NCBI GenBank assembly: GCA_020353355.1
Contig: CP070694.1
Coordinates: forward strand, 3,426,687-3,463,797
Direction of reading: 5' to 3'
Length of the DNA: 37,111 nt
Source of the DNA: Desulfobacterales bacterium
GTDB taxonomy: Bacteria; Desulfobacterota; Desulfobacteria; Desulfobacterales; JAHEIW01
This document shows, piece by piece, positions 17,160-25,060 of the stretch. The notes under the pieces were generated by a model, which made no database searches, was not told the DNA's origin, and saw only the letters and a list, made by a program, of their open reading frames with translations. Position 1 is the stretch's first letter; each line of letters opens with the position of its first letter. Position numbers and translations under genes: made by a program.

Positions 17160-17654
17160 TCAAGCATGCTTCTTGGGAAACTCAAAGAATTTTAATTTAC
17201 CGCAGTGCTCGTTAATATTGGCCCATGATGAAATATTTAATTCCACACAAATTGCGCCGCAGGTTGGGATATTGCCGATAGGCTGATCGCCGACATAATT
17301 AGCCAATCCATTCAATGCCGGGTTGTGACCGACGACCATGGCCTTATTCACGGTATCGTCAATTTGTTTAACAACATGAAATAGGGCGTTTTCACTGAAT
17401 TCATACATCGTCTCGCTGTATCGAATATTTTCAAGCGGGTAATTGATCGCGGCGGCAACAATCCGTGCGGTCATGGCAGCCCTGTTTGCCGGGCTGGATA
17501 TGACGAGGTCCGGTGTCACCTTTAATTTTTTGAGAATTTTCCCCATGATCGGAGCGCTCTTGCGACCGCGCTTGTTCAGGGGTCTTTCAAAATCATCCAA
17601 GTTGGGATATTTCCAACTCGATTTGGCATGCCTGACCAGATAAAGGGTTTTCAT
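17160..17654 (-). CDS. sixA: SixA-type histidine phosphatase
   Basis: A 164-residue histidine phosphatase superfamily protein of the short SixA branch, known in E. coli to dephosphorylate phosphohistidine proteins. The RHG motif appears as LVRHAKSSW (catalytic His9 region), the FERPLNKRGRK segment follows, and the second catalytic histidine is in VVGHNPALNGL. It is cytoplasmic; no signal peptide is present. It lies between the 54-residue zinc protein gene and the lysine-rich gene. Many SixA-like proteins occur beside CHAD/CYTH or PPK genes, consistent with a role in phosphate-linked metabolism, but the substrate here is unknown. Confidence 0.92.
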   Translation of the reverse strand: MKTLYLVRHAKSSWKYPNLDDFERPLNKRGRKSAPIMGKILKKLKVTPDLVISSPANRAAMTARIVAAAINYPLENIRYSETMYEFSENALFHVVKQIDDTVNKAMVVGHNPALNGLANYVGDQPIGNIPTCGAICVELNISSWANINEHCGKLKFFEFPKKHA

Positions 17655-17703
17655 GTTTTTTCCCCGATGGCAGATAAGCGAAAATACACAATTTATAGTT
17701 AAT

Positions 17704-17776
17704 CGTTATTTGTTATTCGTTAATTGAATGAATATCATCCTCAAATCGGTTGCTATCAAACCAATAACAAATAACG
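17704..17776. repeat. Perfect 14-base inverted repeat
   Basis: CGTTATTTGTTATT (17704-17717) pairs perfectly with AATAACAAATAACG (17763-17776) across a 45-base loop. It lies in the 164-base spacer between the small zinc protein and sixA. AT-rich stems like this are weak terminators at best. It may be another dispersed palindrome. Confidence 0.65.
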
Positions 17777-17818
17777 TCTAACATGTAACATCTGATTGGG
17801 CAATGTCCAATTAGATTA

Positions 17819-17983
17819 CTACCTTAGTGCAATCGGTTTGTGCAACCACTTTTTTTTGTCAGCCACCCTTCCACACTTTGTGCATACGAATTTGGGATTT
17901 CTGACAATATCACTGAATTTATCGAGTTTATTAGATATATCTTCTTGCTTCCATTTGCAAAGCTCTTTTGTTTTTTTTGCCAT
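17819..17983 (-). CDS. 54-residue putative zinc-binding protein
   Basis: A short gene below usual length cut-offs, found by reading the minus strand. It starts ATG GCA AAA with GGGAG 6 bases upstream and ends in TAG. The protein is basic (many Lys), with Cys9, then Cys34-x2-Cys37 in FVCTKCGRVADKKKW and His48, which together could form a single zinc site (C-x24-C-x2-C-x10-H). The CTKCG knuckle is typical of zinc ribbons. No signal peptide is present. Spacing and strand fit the CYTH-sixA train. Its family is not one I can name with certainty. A larger overlapping frame (76 residues) is a shadow with no ribosome binding site. Confidence 0.72.
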   Translation of the reverse strand: MAKKTKELCKWKQEDISNKLDKFSDIVRNPKFVCTKCGRVADKKKWLHKPIALR

Positions 17984-18129
17984 TTTGTTCTCCCTTTTAG
18001 CGATGAGGCATTCATCCGGATTTTAAATCGTGTAGCACCGCTTTTCGGATTCATTCAATTTAACAACGAAAGACAGGCGTGTAAACGTGAGGCATCGCTA
18101 TCGTTTTTAGTTAGAACAAAATGCAACGG

Positions 18130-18588
18130 CTACCACGTTGAATACGGATGTTTTATCAGATTGGAATTGAAATAGCGTGGATCGCCGGTCACCTCTTCTC
18201 CAATCCAATCGGGCTTGGGAAACTGTTGATCTTCACTGTCCAGTTCCACCTCCGCAACGATTAATCCCTGGTTATCCCCTGTAAAATCATCGATTTCCCA
18301 GACCATACCTCCAATTTCCACCTTATAGCGGATTTTCTCTATCAGCGGTTTTTCACAGATGTTCAGCAGTTCATTGGCGTCCTGAAGAGGAATCTCATAT
18401 TCGAATTCCATGCGGGATGCCCCCACGGTAAGGCCTTTGATGGTCAGGTAGGCCTTATCGTCGATGGTGCGCACACGCACAATTCGTTCCTTTGTGCTGT
18501 TTAAATACCCCTGGCGATACTGGGTGCAATTTGCCTGGCGCCAGTTCCCTTCTTTTACGAGAAATTTTCGTTCGATTTCCCTGGCCAT
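18130..18588 (-). CDS. CYTH-domain protein (putative triphosphatase)
   Basis: A 152-residue CYTH (class IV adenylate cyclase / thiamine triphosphatase) fold protein. The signature ExExK motif is at residues 4-8 (EIERK), followed by the tunnel strands YRQGYL, RIVRVRTIDDKAYLTIKG, EFEYEIP and the late WEIDDF and VAEVEL strands. Single-domain bacterial members of this size are usually tripolyphosphatases or of unknown substrate, rather than cyclases. Metal-dependent hydrolysis of inorganic triphosphate would fit a polyphosphate island. The ATG is the only sensible start. Immediately upstream lies a hairpin separating it from the ppk1 operon. Confidence 0.92.
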   Translation of the reverse strand: MAREIERKFLVKEGNWRQANCTQYRQGYLNSTKERIVRVRTIDDKAYLTIKGLTVGASRMEFEYEIPLQDANELLNICEKPLIEKIRYKVEIGGMVWEIDDFTGDNQGLIVAEVELDSEDQQFPKPDWIGEEVTGDPRYFNSNLIKHPYSTW

Positions 18589-18695
18589 ATTATTCTTACA
18601 ATATCATTTTTTTTGTTTTTTTGACTAAGGCGTTTCCGATAAATTCGATATTCGGATTTAATTGCTCTCACAAGTATTAGCCTCAATTAAAATAA

Positions 18696-18715
18696 TTCGC
18701 CACAAACGTGGCGAA
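18696..18715 (-). terminator. Hairpin ending the ppk1-CHAD-parA operon
   Basis: TTCGCCAC (18696-18703) pairs perfectly with GTGGCGAA (18708-18715) around a 4-base loop. In the minus-strand RNA it is followed by a U-rich TTATTTT. It lies 50 bases after the stop of the divergent CYTH-like gene, a suitable place for a rho-independent terminator. Confidence 0.6.
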
Positions 18716-18764
18716 AGAAATTTTTTAGAAGCCAATTTACATCCAAATAAATTGGGTTATGTAT

Positions 18765-19367
18765 TTAATCCCCAAGGGGTTCCATACTCAAAATTCGCTT
18801 GATTGCCAGCAAATAATTCACATTTTCATATTCGTGCAATCCCAGCATTTGCTTGACCTTCAGTACTGCCTCGATATCCGCGGATTCTAACGCCATGGTT
18901 TGGATGGCTGCGCCGTTGATGAGCAGTTCTGCAATTTCGCCGATACAGCCTTTGATTGTATAACCGAAGCGGCGCTTGAATACCCGGGCTAAAACCAGTT
19001 GCGGATGGGGTGTCAGGATGTCTTCGAGAAATTGCGCCAGGGTATATTCAGATCGATTAAACTCCGGACCAGCTGTACCCAGCGCTGGAAACACGTCATC
19101 GCGGAGAACCTCCATCTTCACGGGAAATACTGCCTGTATGCGAGGTTTCCATTGCTGGAGGCCTTTTTCTTCTTTGACCCAAACCTTAATATCCAATGTA
19201 TCGTATCGAATTTTTACATTATTCTCGTTATTGCTTAAAGATAAGATGTAAATCTCCGAGCTTTCCCGGAATTTATCCAATTTGGAAAGCTTGCGCATCT
19301 TTTCTTCTGCCAGTCCAAAATTTTGGGCGAATGCCCGAAACTCATAGCGCGGTATTATGGCTTGCAT
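18765..19367 (-). CDS. Divergent CYTH-like protein, 200 aa
   Basis: Not a clear member of a named family to me, but its layout resembles a degenerate CYTH domain. It has an N-terminal YEFRAFA strand, ETYYL-like SEIYILS, then VKIRYDTLDIKVWVKE, a W followed by a P-rich turn, and later RRFGYTIKGCIGEIAELLINGAAIQTMALES with a final GLHEYENVNYLLAIKRIL helix. This order (substrate-tunnel strands, then a helix with YEN.NY) is like CYTH proteins, yet the ExExK motif is missing, so it may bind rather than hydrolyse. It is the last gene of the ppk1 operon. Structural prediction would settle the fold. Confidence 0.65.
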   Translation of the reverse strand: MQAIIPRYEFRAFAQNFGLAEEKMRKLSKLDKFRESSEIYILSLSNNENNVKIRYDTLDIKVWVKEEKGLQQWKPRIQAVFPVKMEVLRDDVFPALGTAGPEFNRSEYTLAQFLEDILTPHPQLVLARVFKRRFGYTIKGCIGEIAELLINGAAIQTMALESADIEAVLKVKQMLGLHEYENVNYLLAIKRILSMEPLGD

Positions 19368-19426
19368 ACTGCCACTGCTTTATTGAGATGGGTTGTAATT
19401 AAACTAGATAACATTCAATCTGTGAT

Positions 19427-20170
19427 TTAGGGTAGCAGATCCTTTTCCCATTTTTCCACTCGAGGGGGAGTCTCGCCCTGGAGCAGGGCGGCAAATGCCA
19501 GCAATGCCTTGCGCGCATCTCCGATGGGGTAATAAAACGCATCCCAGTGCTCGCTGTCTTCGCCGTCGTGGTTGGGAATGACATAATCAAACTTCCAGGC
19601 CTCCCTCAATTCTACAATCGCGCTCGCCACGCGCTGTTCGATGTTTTCCAAATCTTTTAGCGAAAGAATGGTTTTCTGGCGTTTGGTGCGGCGCAATAAT
19701 TTCCTGCGCATGATATCCGGCAGGAGTTTTTCAAGATCGGTCCGCTGCAGCGGATCTTTCAGGAACAGAATCTCGTCCCGGGATAGGGGAGCAAGAAAAA
19801 CCTTCAGGGTCGGAATTTCCTGCAACTCGCTTAATTCACTCAGTTTGGCCGGTATAAAAGGATTGCCTTCAAAAAACGCGTCCCGGCCTTGGTCAAGAAT
19901 CGCTCTAATACTGGCCAACTCGATGGCTTGTAAATCTCCCCGAACAATCGCCGACGTGTATCCGGATTTTTTTGCGAGCTCCTCGATTTTTGCCCGGGAT
20001 CGGAAATAGTAGTCCACACCTTCCCGTTCCCCGGGTCTTGGGTCACGGCTGTTGTACAGTACAACCTGCTGTAAATTATCGGCCAGATCCGGATAGAACT
20101 TGCGCAATGCACTATACAGTGGCCCCTTTCCAACACACGAGGGTCCCGATAATATCACAAATCGGCTCAT
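19427..20170 (-). CDS. Guanylate-kinase-like P-loop protein
   Basis: A 247-residue protein whose first 60 residues match guanylate kinase: P-loop GPSCVGKG (residues 9-16) and the GMP-site region NSRDPRPGEREGVDYYF (40-56) with Arg42, Arg45 and Tyr54/55. The P-loop is atypical: GKS/T is replaced by Gly-Lys-Gly-Pro, losing the hydroxyl that coordinates magnesium, and the body is longer than the usual 200-210 residues. The central part (EGNPFIPAKLSELSE) and the basic lid (RRKLLRRTKRQK) diverge. It could be an altered nucleotide kinase, or a binding scaffold like MAGUK kinases. The ATG overlaps the ParA stop by 4 bases, so the two are translationally coupled. Confidence 0.8.
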   Translation of the reverse strand: MSRFVILSGPSCVGKGPLYSALRKFYPDLADNLQQVVLYNSRDPRPGEREGVDYYFRSRAKIEELAKKSGYTSAIVRGDLQAIELASIRAILDQGRDAFFEGNPFIPAKLSELSELQEIPTLKVFLAPLSRDEILFLKDPLQRTDLEKLLPDIMRRKLLRRTKRQKTILSLKDLENIEQRVASAIVELREAWKFDYVIPNHDGEDSEHWDAFYYPIGDARKALLAFAALLQGETPPRVEKWEKDLLP

Positions 20171-20952
20171 CCTATACTCCCTTCTCGGTTCATTTCGTCT
20201 GGCTGCGGAGAAAGTATGGTACGTTGAACTTTATCCCACAGGTTTTGGTAAGATCGTGATGCCACGGACTCTGGTGAAAACACCGCCACCGGTGCCCTGT
20301 AGATTCCCATTTTTTCGATCTGGGCCAAATAAGGAATAAAGCTTTGCAAAACACCGTTATACGTTTTTGACGCCGTGGCGATGATTTCGCGGTGCATTTT
20401 TTTGTGCCGATCCACCATCGAAAAAAAGGTGTAAATCTTGCTGGCGTCATAGTTGTTCTTATTGCAAAAGGACAGCAAATGCTTATATGTTCGCACCGAT
20501 AGCGTCGTTGGAATCAGTGGAACAAGCGCGTAGTCAACGGCGTTCAATATATTCTCGGCCAGAATGCTGATGGTAACCGGACAGTCCAGGAAGATGAAGT
20601 CATATTCAGCTTTAAACGGATTTAGAATTTTTCTAAGCCGTTTTTTGGATCGCTTCACTTTGTCAAAGGCGACATCTAAATTGCGCAGAGAAAAATCTGC
20701 CGGCAGCAGATCCAGATTTTCATAATCCGTGCCTTTAACACTCTTGTAAACCTGTTTGCCGCCCTTAATAAACCCCTTTGCTCCAGATTTCAGTTTGGGT
20801 TTTACGCGAAAATAGTATGTTGCGGAACTTTGCGGATCCAGATCGCAAATGAGAGTTTTCGCGCCGCTCTGCGCTGCCAGATAAGACAGGTTTACTGCTG
20901 CGGCGGTCTTGCCCACCCCGCCCTTGTTACTGTAAAGTGCCAGTGTTGTCAT
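20167..20952 (-). CDS. ParA/MinD-family cargo-positioning ATPase
   Basis: A 261-residue ParA-type ATPase. The deviant Walker A KGGVGKT is at residues 10-16 with the signature lysine at 10. The A' motif is LICDLDPQSSAT and Walker B is FIFLDCPVTIS. It also has the PLIPTTLSVRTY segment. Such ATPases form nucleoid-bound dimers that move chromosomes, plasmids, chemoreceptor arrays or carboxysomes. No parB is adjacent, unlike chromosomal parAB; the partners are a CHAD protein (TGATG junction with its stop) and the guanylate-kinase-like gene (4-base overlap). The ATG was chosen over an in-frame TTG one codon earlier. Confidence 0.9.
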   Translation of the reverse strand: MTTLALYSNKGGVGKTAAAVNLSYLAAQSGAKTLICDLDPQSSATYYFRVKPKLKSGAKGFIKGGKQVYKSVKGTDYENLDLLPADFSLRNLDVAFDKVKRSKKRLRKILNPFKAEYDFIFLDCPVTISILAENILNAVDYALVPLIPTTLSVRTYKHLLSFCNKNNYDASKIYTFFSMVDRHKKMHREIIATASKTYNGVLQSFIPYLAQIEKMGIYRAPVAVFSPESVASRSYQNLWDKVQRTILSPQPDEMNREGSIG

Positions 20953-22508
20953 CAAACTACCTCTTGCGCTGTTGAAGCGAATAGTTCTCTGAATAGCGCC
21001 TGATTTGCAGGCGACGCAAAGTCGGTGAAGGTTTTGGCAAACGCATCTTTAACGGTCTGTTTTTCGTTGTCCAAGGATCCAATTAAGCTGCCAATTGCCG
21101 CCAGCGTTTTCTTAGAGCGTTTTGGAGCGGTCGGCAATTCCGCGATGATGTTCAGAAGATATTCTTTCTGAACCCACAGATCGTTAAAGTCTCCTAAATT
21201 GTCCTGTAATTTCTTCAATTGCTCAATCAGGGTATTCATTTTTTTGCGGGGAAACATGCTGGAGAAAAACTCCATCAAGTATCGCAGTTTCTTGCAATGA
21301 ATTCTGAGAACATGCAGCATCTCATCTTCGGTATTTTCAAGGATCTGGCTGCCAAGTTTCACAACATTGCGGTATTTTTTATAGATTCTGTTGCGTGCCA
21401 GATCGATTACAGGGAGCTTCGCATTCGATGCGGTGGCCGAATCTCTCAGCGGCTTCTTTAAAAAGGCCTCCCAATCCTTCATAATCTTTGTATATTTTTT
21501 AGCCTTCAAACCGCGAATGACCTTCTGCAAGGCCTTTGATCGCTTTTTCCGTAAATGGTCAAACAACGGATCAATGTCTCCCCGCAAAATAGGCGGAAGC
21601 ATTGCTTTGTAGGTATCTTCCTTTAGAAGGTAGACATCCAAGTCCCGTAGCTCGTTGGAGAGTTTTCCCACATAAGCAAAATCTTTCTTAAATCGAGCAG
21701 TTGTTTTGGCTGGGAACACATATTTAATTTGGCCCAATGCCGAGCGGGTTCTGCGTACCGCCACCCGGAAATCATGCAGGAATTCCGTATCCAGGTCCTT
21801 CTCAATATTGGCTTCGTTGATCCGCATGACATCTAACAAAAAGCGTAAAGTAACTTTCGTGGCTTTATCAGAGCGCATGTCAGGATCGAGTTGAAGATTT
21901 ATTTTTGCAGAATAACTGCCCGGCTTTTTGTTGACTGCTGCCAGTACGGTAAAAAATATATCGTCTGCTTTACTCAGGGTAAATCCGGCTGCTTCGATTC
22001 GTTTAGCCAGATTGCGCGCATATTTGGGGTATCCCTTCACGGGCTTCAACCATAAATACGTCGCCAGGACCGGGGTATCTTTTTTTGGGGGAGCTCGAAA
22101 TTCTTCGTAAGCCAGGCGGGCCACTGTTTTTTCCTGCGCGTTTAAAATGCGATAGGGGATCGATCTGGAATGCACCTCAACAAGCTTTAGTAGGGCCCGC
22201 ATTTTTATGATGGGAGCCAATTGGTTTTTTAATTCGCCATCTGGAAACTCCCTTATAAAAACGGGCAAAGTGCTGATTACGGCACTATGTATGATGTCGC
22301 TTTTTGCCAGTTTGCGTAAAAAGAGTCTCCTGCCAGATGCATACAATACCAGTGATTTGTTAAATAAGCGCCAATCAAACGTATCGCAAATCGTAATCTT
22401 CTCAGCAAGCATCGACTCTTTTTTGATGGTATAGTGGCCGGACAATTCTTTAATTAATTGCTGTTTATTATAATTGTCCGGTAAATTGTATTTTAGGTTA
22501 TTGAGCAT
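20952..22508 (-). CDS. CYTH-like / CHAD-domain polyphosphate-binding protein
   Basis: A 518-residue two-domain protein. Residues 1-220 resemble a degenerate CYTH domain (DTFDWRLF, KMRALLKLVEVHSR, LNAQEKTVARLAYEEF) lacking ExExK. Residues about 225-510 form a CHAD domain of two four-helix bundles. Its hallmark basic helices are FLHDFRVAVRRTRS (His245, Arg248, Arg252, Arg253, Arg255) and LHVLRIHCKKLRY (His399, Arg402, Lys406, Lys407, Arg409). CHAD domains bind polyphosphate, and some locate to polyphosphate granules. The start is uncertain: the chosen ATG has a weak ribosome binding site, and a GTG 93 bases upstream is possible. It is the second gene of the ppk1 operon. Confidence 0.92.
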   Translation of the reverse strand: MLNNLKYNLPDNYNKQQLIKELSGHYTIKKESMLAEKITICDTFDWRLFNKSLVLYASGRRLFLRKLAKSDIIHSAVISTLPVFIREFPDGELKNQLAPIIKMRALLKLVEVHSRSIPYRILNAQEKTVARLAYEEFRAPPKKDTPVLATYLWLKPVKGYPKYARNLAKRIEAAGFTLSKADDIFFTVLAAVNKKPGSYSAKINLQLDPDMRSDKATKVTLRFLLDVMRINEANIEKDLDTEFLHDFRVAVRRTRSALGQIKYVFPAKTTARFKKDFAYVGKLSNELRDLDVYLLKEDTYKAMLPPILRGDIDPLFDHLRKKRSKALQKVIRGLKAKKYTKIMKDWEAFLKKPLRDSATASNAKLPVIDLARNRIYKKYRNVVKLGSQILENTEDEMLHVLRIHCKKLRYLMEFFSSMFPRKKMNTLIEQLKKLQDNLGDFNDLWVQKEYLLNIIAELPTAPKRSKKTLAAIGSLIGSLDNEKQTVKDAFAKTFTDFASPANQALFRELFASTAQEVV

Positions 22509-22644
22509 AATTGATTTGCTATATCGTTTCCGACCGGAAATGATCCTTTTTCCGGTGAACTGCGTTCTCCCTGGAAATGACCGATGACTGCTCCCGAACA
22601 CGTCGTTTCACGAATGACAGGGATTTTTCTGAAGCTAGATAGGT

Positions 22645-24849
22645 CTAAACGTGAGATTTTTGCGAGACCTTATATCCGGGCAGCGATTGGCTGCTGATTA
22701 AATTGATAAATACTTCTTGAGCAGCGCGGCATGCTTCGCCTTTCAGTGGGCGTCGTTGTATGTATCTGCCGTCGGGCTGCATATCCCAAGCTGAGCAATT
22801 GTCGTTTTCATAAACCTGCAAAGTCTCCTCCAGCTCCTGTTTTAACTGCGGGTCGGTAACGGGCATCATGGTTTCCATGCGGCGGTCAAGGTTGCGCCGC
22901 ATCCAGTCAGCCGAGCCGATGAAGAATTCGGGGTTACCACCGTTTTCAAAGCGATAAATACGTCCGTGTTCCAAAAAGCGACCGAGGGTGCTGAAAACCC
23001 GAATGTTTTCGGACAGGCCGGGGACGCCCGCACGCAGGCAGCATAGGCCGCGGACATTAAGGCTGATTGGCACGCCCGCTTGGCTGGCACGATAGAGTTC
23101 ACGAACCGTGCGCATGTCCTGAAGCTGATTCATTTTGGCACGAATGCCTGCAGGGCGGCCCTCTTGGCTGTGCTGGATCTCGCGATGAATCAACTCCGTG
23201 AAGTGCTCGCGCAGATTATGGGGGGCAACCATCAGCTTGCCATAGCCGGGAGACGGCATGGCGCCAGTCAGTTCGTTGAACAAGGCTGCCACATTAGCGC
23301 CTAGTTCCTGATCACAGCTGAGAATGCCCAGGTCTTCGTAAATTCGGGCAGTGCCGGTGTGGTAGTTGCCGGTTCCGACATGGACATAGCGGCGAATGCC
23401 ATCCTGCTCCTCGCGAACGACGAGGGCCAGCTTGACATGTGTCTTCAGGCGCTCCATACCATAGGCGACGTGCACTCCCTCTTGCTCAAGAAGTCTGCCC
23501 CAGGCGATGTTGGGCGCTTCATCGAAGCGGGCGGTGATCTCCACCAGTACAGCCACCTGCTTGCCCTGACGTGCTGCCTCCACCAGCGCCTGGATAATCG
23601 GCGACTGGCTGCTGGTGCGATAGATGGTCAGTTTAATTGCCAGCACGTGCGGGTCAACCGCCGCACTTTGCAAAAAATGTAAGGTGGAGCTGTCGAAGCT
23701 ATGGTAAGGATGGTGCAGCAGGATATCGCCTCGGCGGATCTCGGTGAATATCTCTGCGGGGTCATCGGGGTCAAGCAGGCACAGGCGGGGGTGGGTTACG
23801 GGCTCATGGGGTGGATCGCGCAACTCTGGATATCCCTCCACCTGGAAGCCCATCAAGTCTGCCAGACCCAAGAAGCTCTCAGTTAATATGATGTCCTGCG
23901 GATCGGCATTGAGCTGCGCGGCGATCCAGTGTTGTAACTTCTTGGGCGTGTCGGCGCTCATCTGTAATCGTGTCACGCCGGCAAACTTTCGCGCTGTCAG
24001 CTCTGCCGTCACCATGCCGATGATACAGCCCGGCGCAAGCTCGGCTTCATCATCCTCCAGGCATATACGTTCCCACGGGTCATCCTTGGCACCGCGGGTT
24101 ACGCGAAATAAATAACAATTTAACCCAGCTGCCTTGGGAAACAACAGCTTGAGATTGGAGGCAATTATCTGCTCCAGAGGCACATAACCGCCGCCGGGCA
24201 GTGGCACCCAGCGCGGGCGGTTTGCCGGTACTTTGATCCGCACGAATCGGTTGCGTTTCTTCTTGGTTTCCGTTACCTCCACCGCAATGTTCAGGCCCAG
24301 GTTACTGATGAAAGGAAAGGGGTGCGAGGCATCCACAGCGAGCGGAGTCAGGATGGGTTCAACCGATTCACGGAAATAGCGCTGCATCTGTGCCTGCTGT
24401 TGCTCGTTCAACTGCGCGTATTCCATGATGGGAATCCCGGCCGCCGCCAAAGCAGGGCGGAGCTCATCTTGCACCAGCCGGGAAACAAGGTGAGCCTGTT
24501 TGTGTAACTCCTTCCTACAGGCCTCCAGTTCCTCGTCCGGGGTGAGCCCGCCGTGGGATAGTTTCTTTTTCTTTTTCCCTTTCTCGATCTTGCGCTTGAT
24601 CCCACCCATACGCTTCATCGCAAACTCGTCATACAGCATGCCCATGATGCCGGCAAACTTGACACGTTCAAGCAACGGTAAGTCAGGATCCTCTGCGAGC
24701 GCGAGCACGCGGCGTGCAAAACTGAGCCAACTCAGCTCACGGTTGATGAGCGTATCTGGCGAATCGATATCGATTTTTTTCGATTTTACCTCGGCTGTTG
24801 TTGCTTTTTCTGGGCCCACATTCTTTTCGGCAGGAAGGCCGCTTACCAT
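22645..24849 (-). CDS. ppk1: Polyphosphate kinase 1
   Basis: PPK1 makes long-chain polyphosphate from ATP. Landmarks are the N domain (LINRELSWLSFARRVL), the HKD-type phospholipase-D-like halves with His471 in THVK and His628 in FLEHGRIYRFENGG (spaced 157 residues, as in the E. coli enzyme), and VHVGTGNYHTGTARIYEDLG. The chosen ATG lies behind GGGGGC and gives 734 residues. A TTG start at 24948 would give 767 but has no ribosome binding site. The N domain carries a KRKIEKGKKKKK tract. Base composition looks more GC-rich than neighbouring genes, so this copy may be horizontally acquired. First gene of the polyphosphate operon. Confidence 0.95.
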   Translation of the reverse strand: MVSGLPAEKNVGPEKATTAEVKSKKIDIDSPDTLINRELSWLSFARRVLALAEDPDLPLLERVKFAGIMGMLYDEFAMKRMGGIKRKIEKGKKKKKLSHGGLTPDEELEACRKELHKQAHLVSRLVQDELRPALAAAGIPIMEYAQLNEQQQAQMQRYFRESVEPILTPLAVDASHPFPFISNLGLNIAVEVTETKKKRNRFVRIKVPANRPRWVPLPGGGYVPLEQIIASNLKLLFPKAAGLNCYLFRVTRGAKDDPWERICLEDDEAELAPGCIIGMVTAELTARKFAGVTRLQMSADTPKKLQHWIAAQLNADPQDIILTESFLGLADLMGFQVEGYPELRDPPHEPVTHPRLCLLDPDDPAEIFTEIRRGDILLHHPYHSFDSSTLHFLQSAAVDPHVLAIKLTIYRTSSQSPIIQALVEAARQGKQVAVLVEITARFDEAPNIAWGRLLEQEGVHVAYGMERLKTHVKLALVVREEQDGIRRYVHVGTGNYHTGTARIYEDLGILSCDQELGANVAALFNELTGAMPSPGYGKLMVAPHNLREHFTELIHREIQHSQEGRPAGIRAKMNQLQDMRTVRELYRASQAGVPISLNVRGLCCLRAGVPGLSENIRVFSTLGRFLEHGRIYRFENGGNPEFFIGSADWMRRNLDRRMETMMPVTDPQLKQELEETLQVYENDNCSAWDMQPDGRYIQRRPLKGEACRAAQEVFINLISSQSLPGYKVSQKSHV

Positions 24850-25060
24850 GGTTGCCCCCACATTTTTGGTTATCCAGTAGCCTATTAAATCCTCTGTTTC
24901 CTTCACCCACCACAATTGATGGGATTCGTGTTTTGTCAACGAACTCAACGGGAAATAGTGAATCGAAAAGAACTCGACGTGTGTGAGCTGATTTAGCCTA
25001 AAATACCTAGTTTGAAATGGCCTCAGGAATGTAACCGGATGTGGTGTCAGCTATTTCCCG

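Noticed and set aside
17704-17776. CRISPR-like repeat
   Set aside because: Only one inverted pair, no direct repeats or spacers.
17824-18054. A 76-residue minus-strand frame
   Set aside because: Overlaps the 54-residue gene in another frame, no ribosome binding site and no domain.
20167-20952. Chromosomal parAB locus
   Set aside because: No parB or parS-like neighbours; flanking genes are CHAD and kinase-like.
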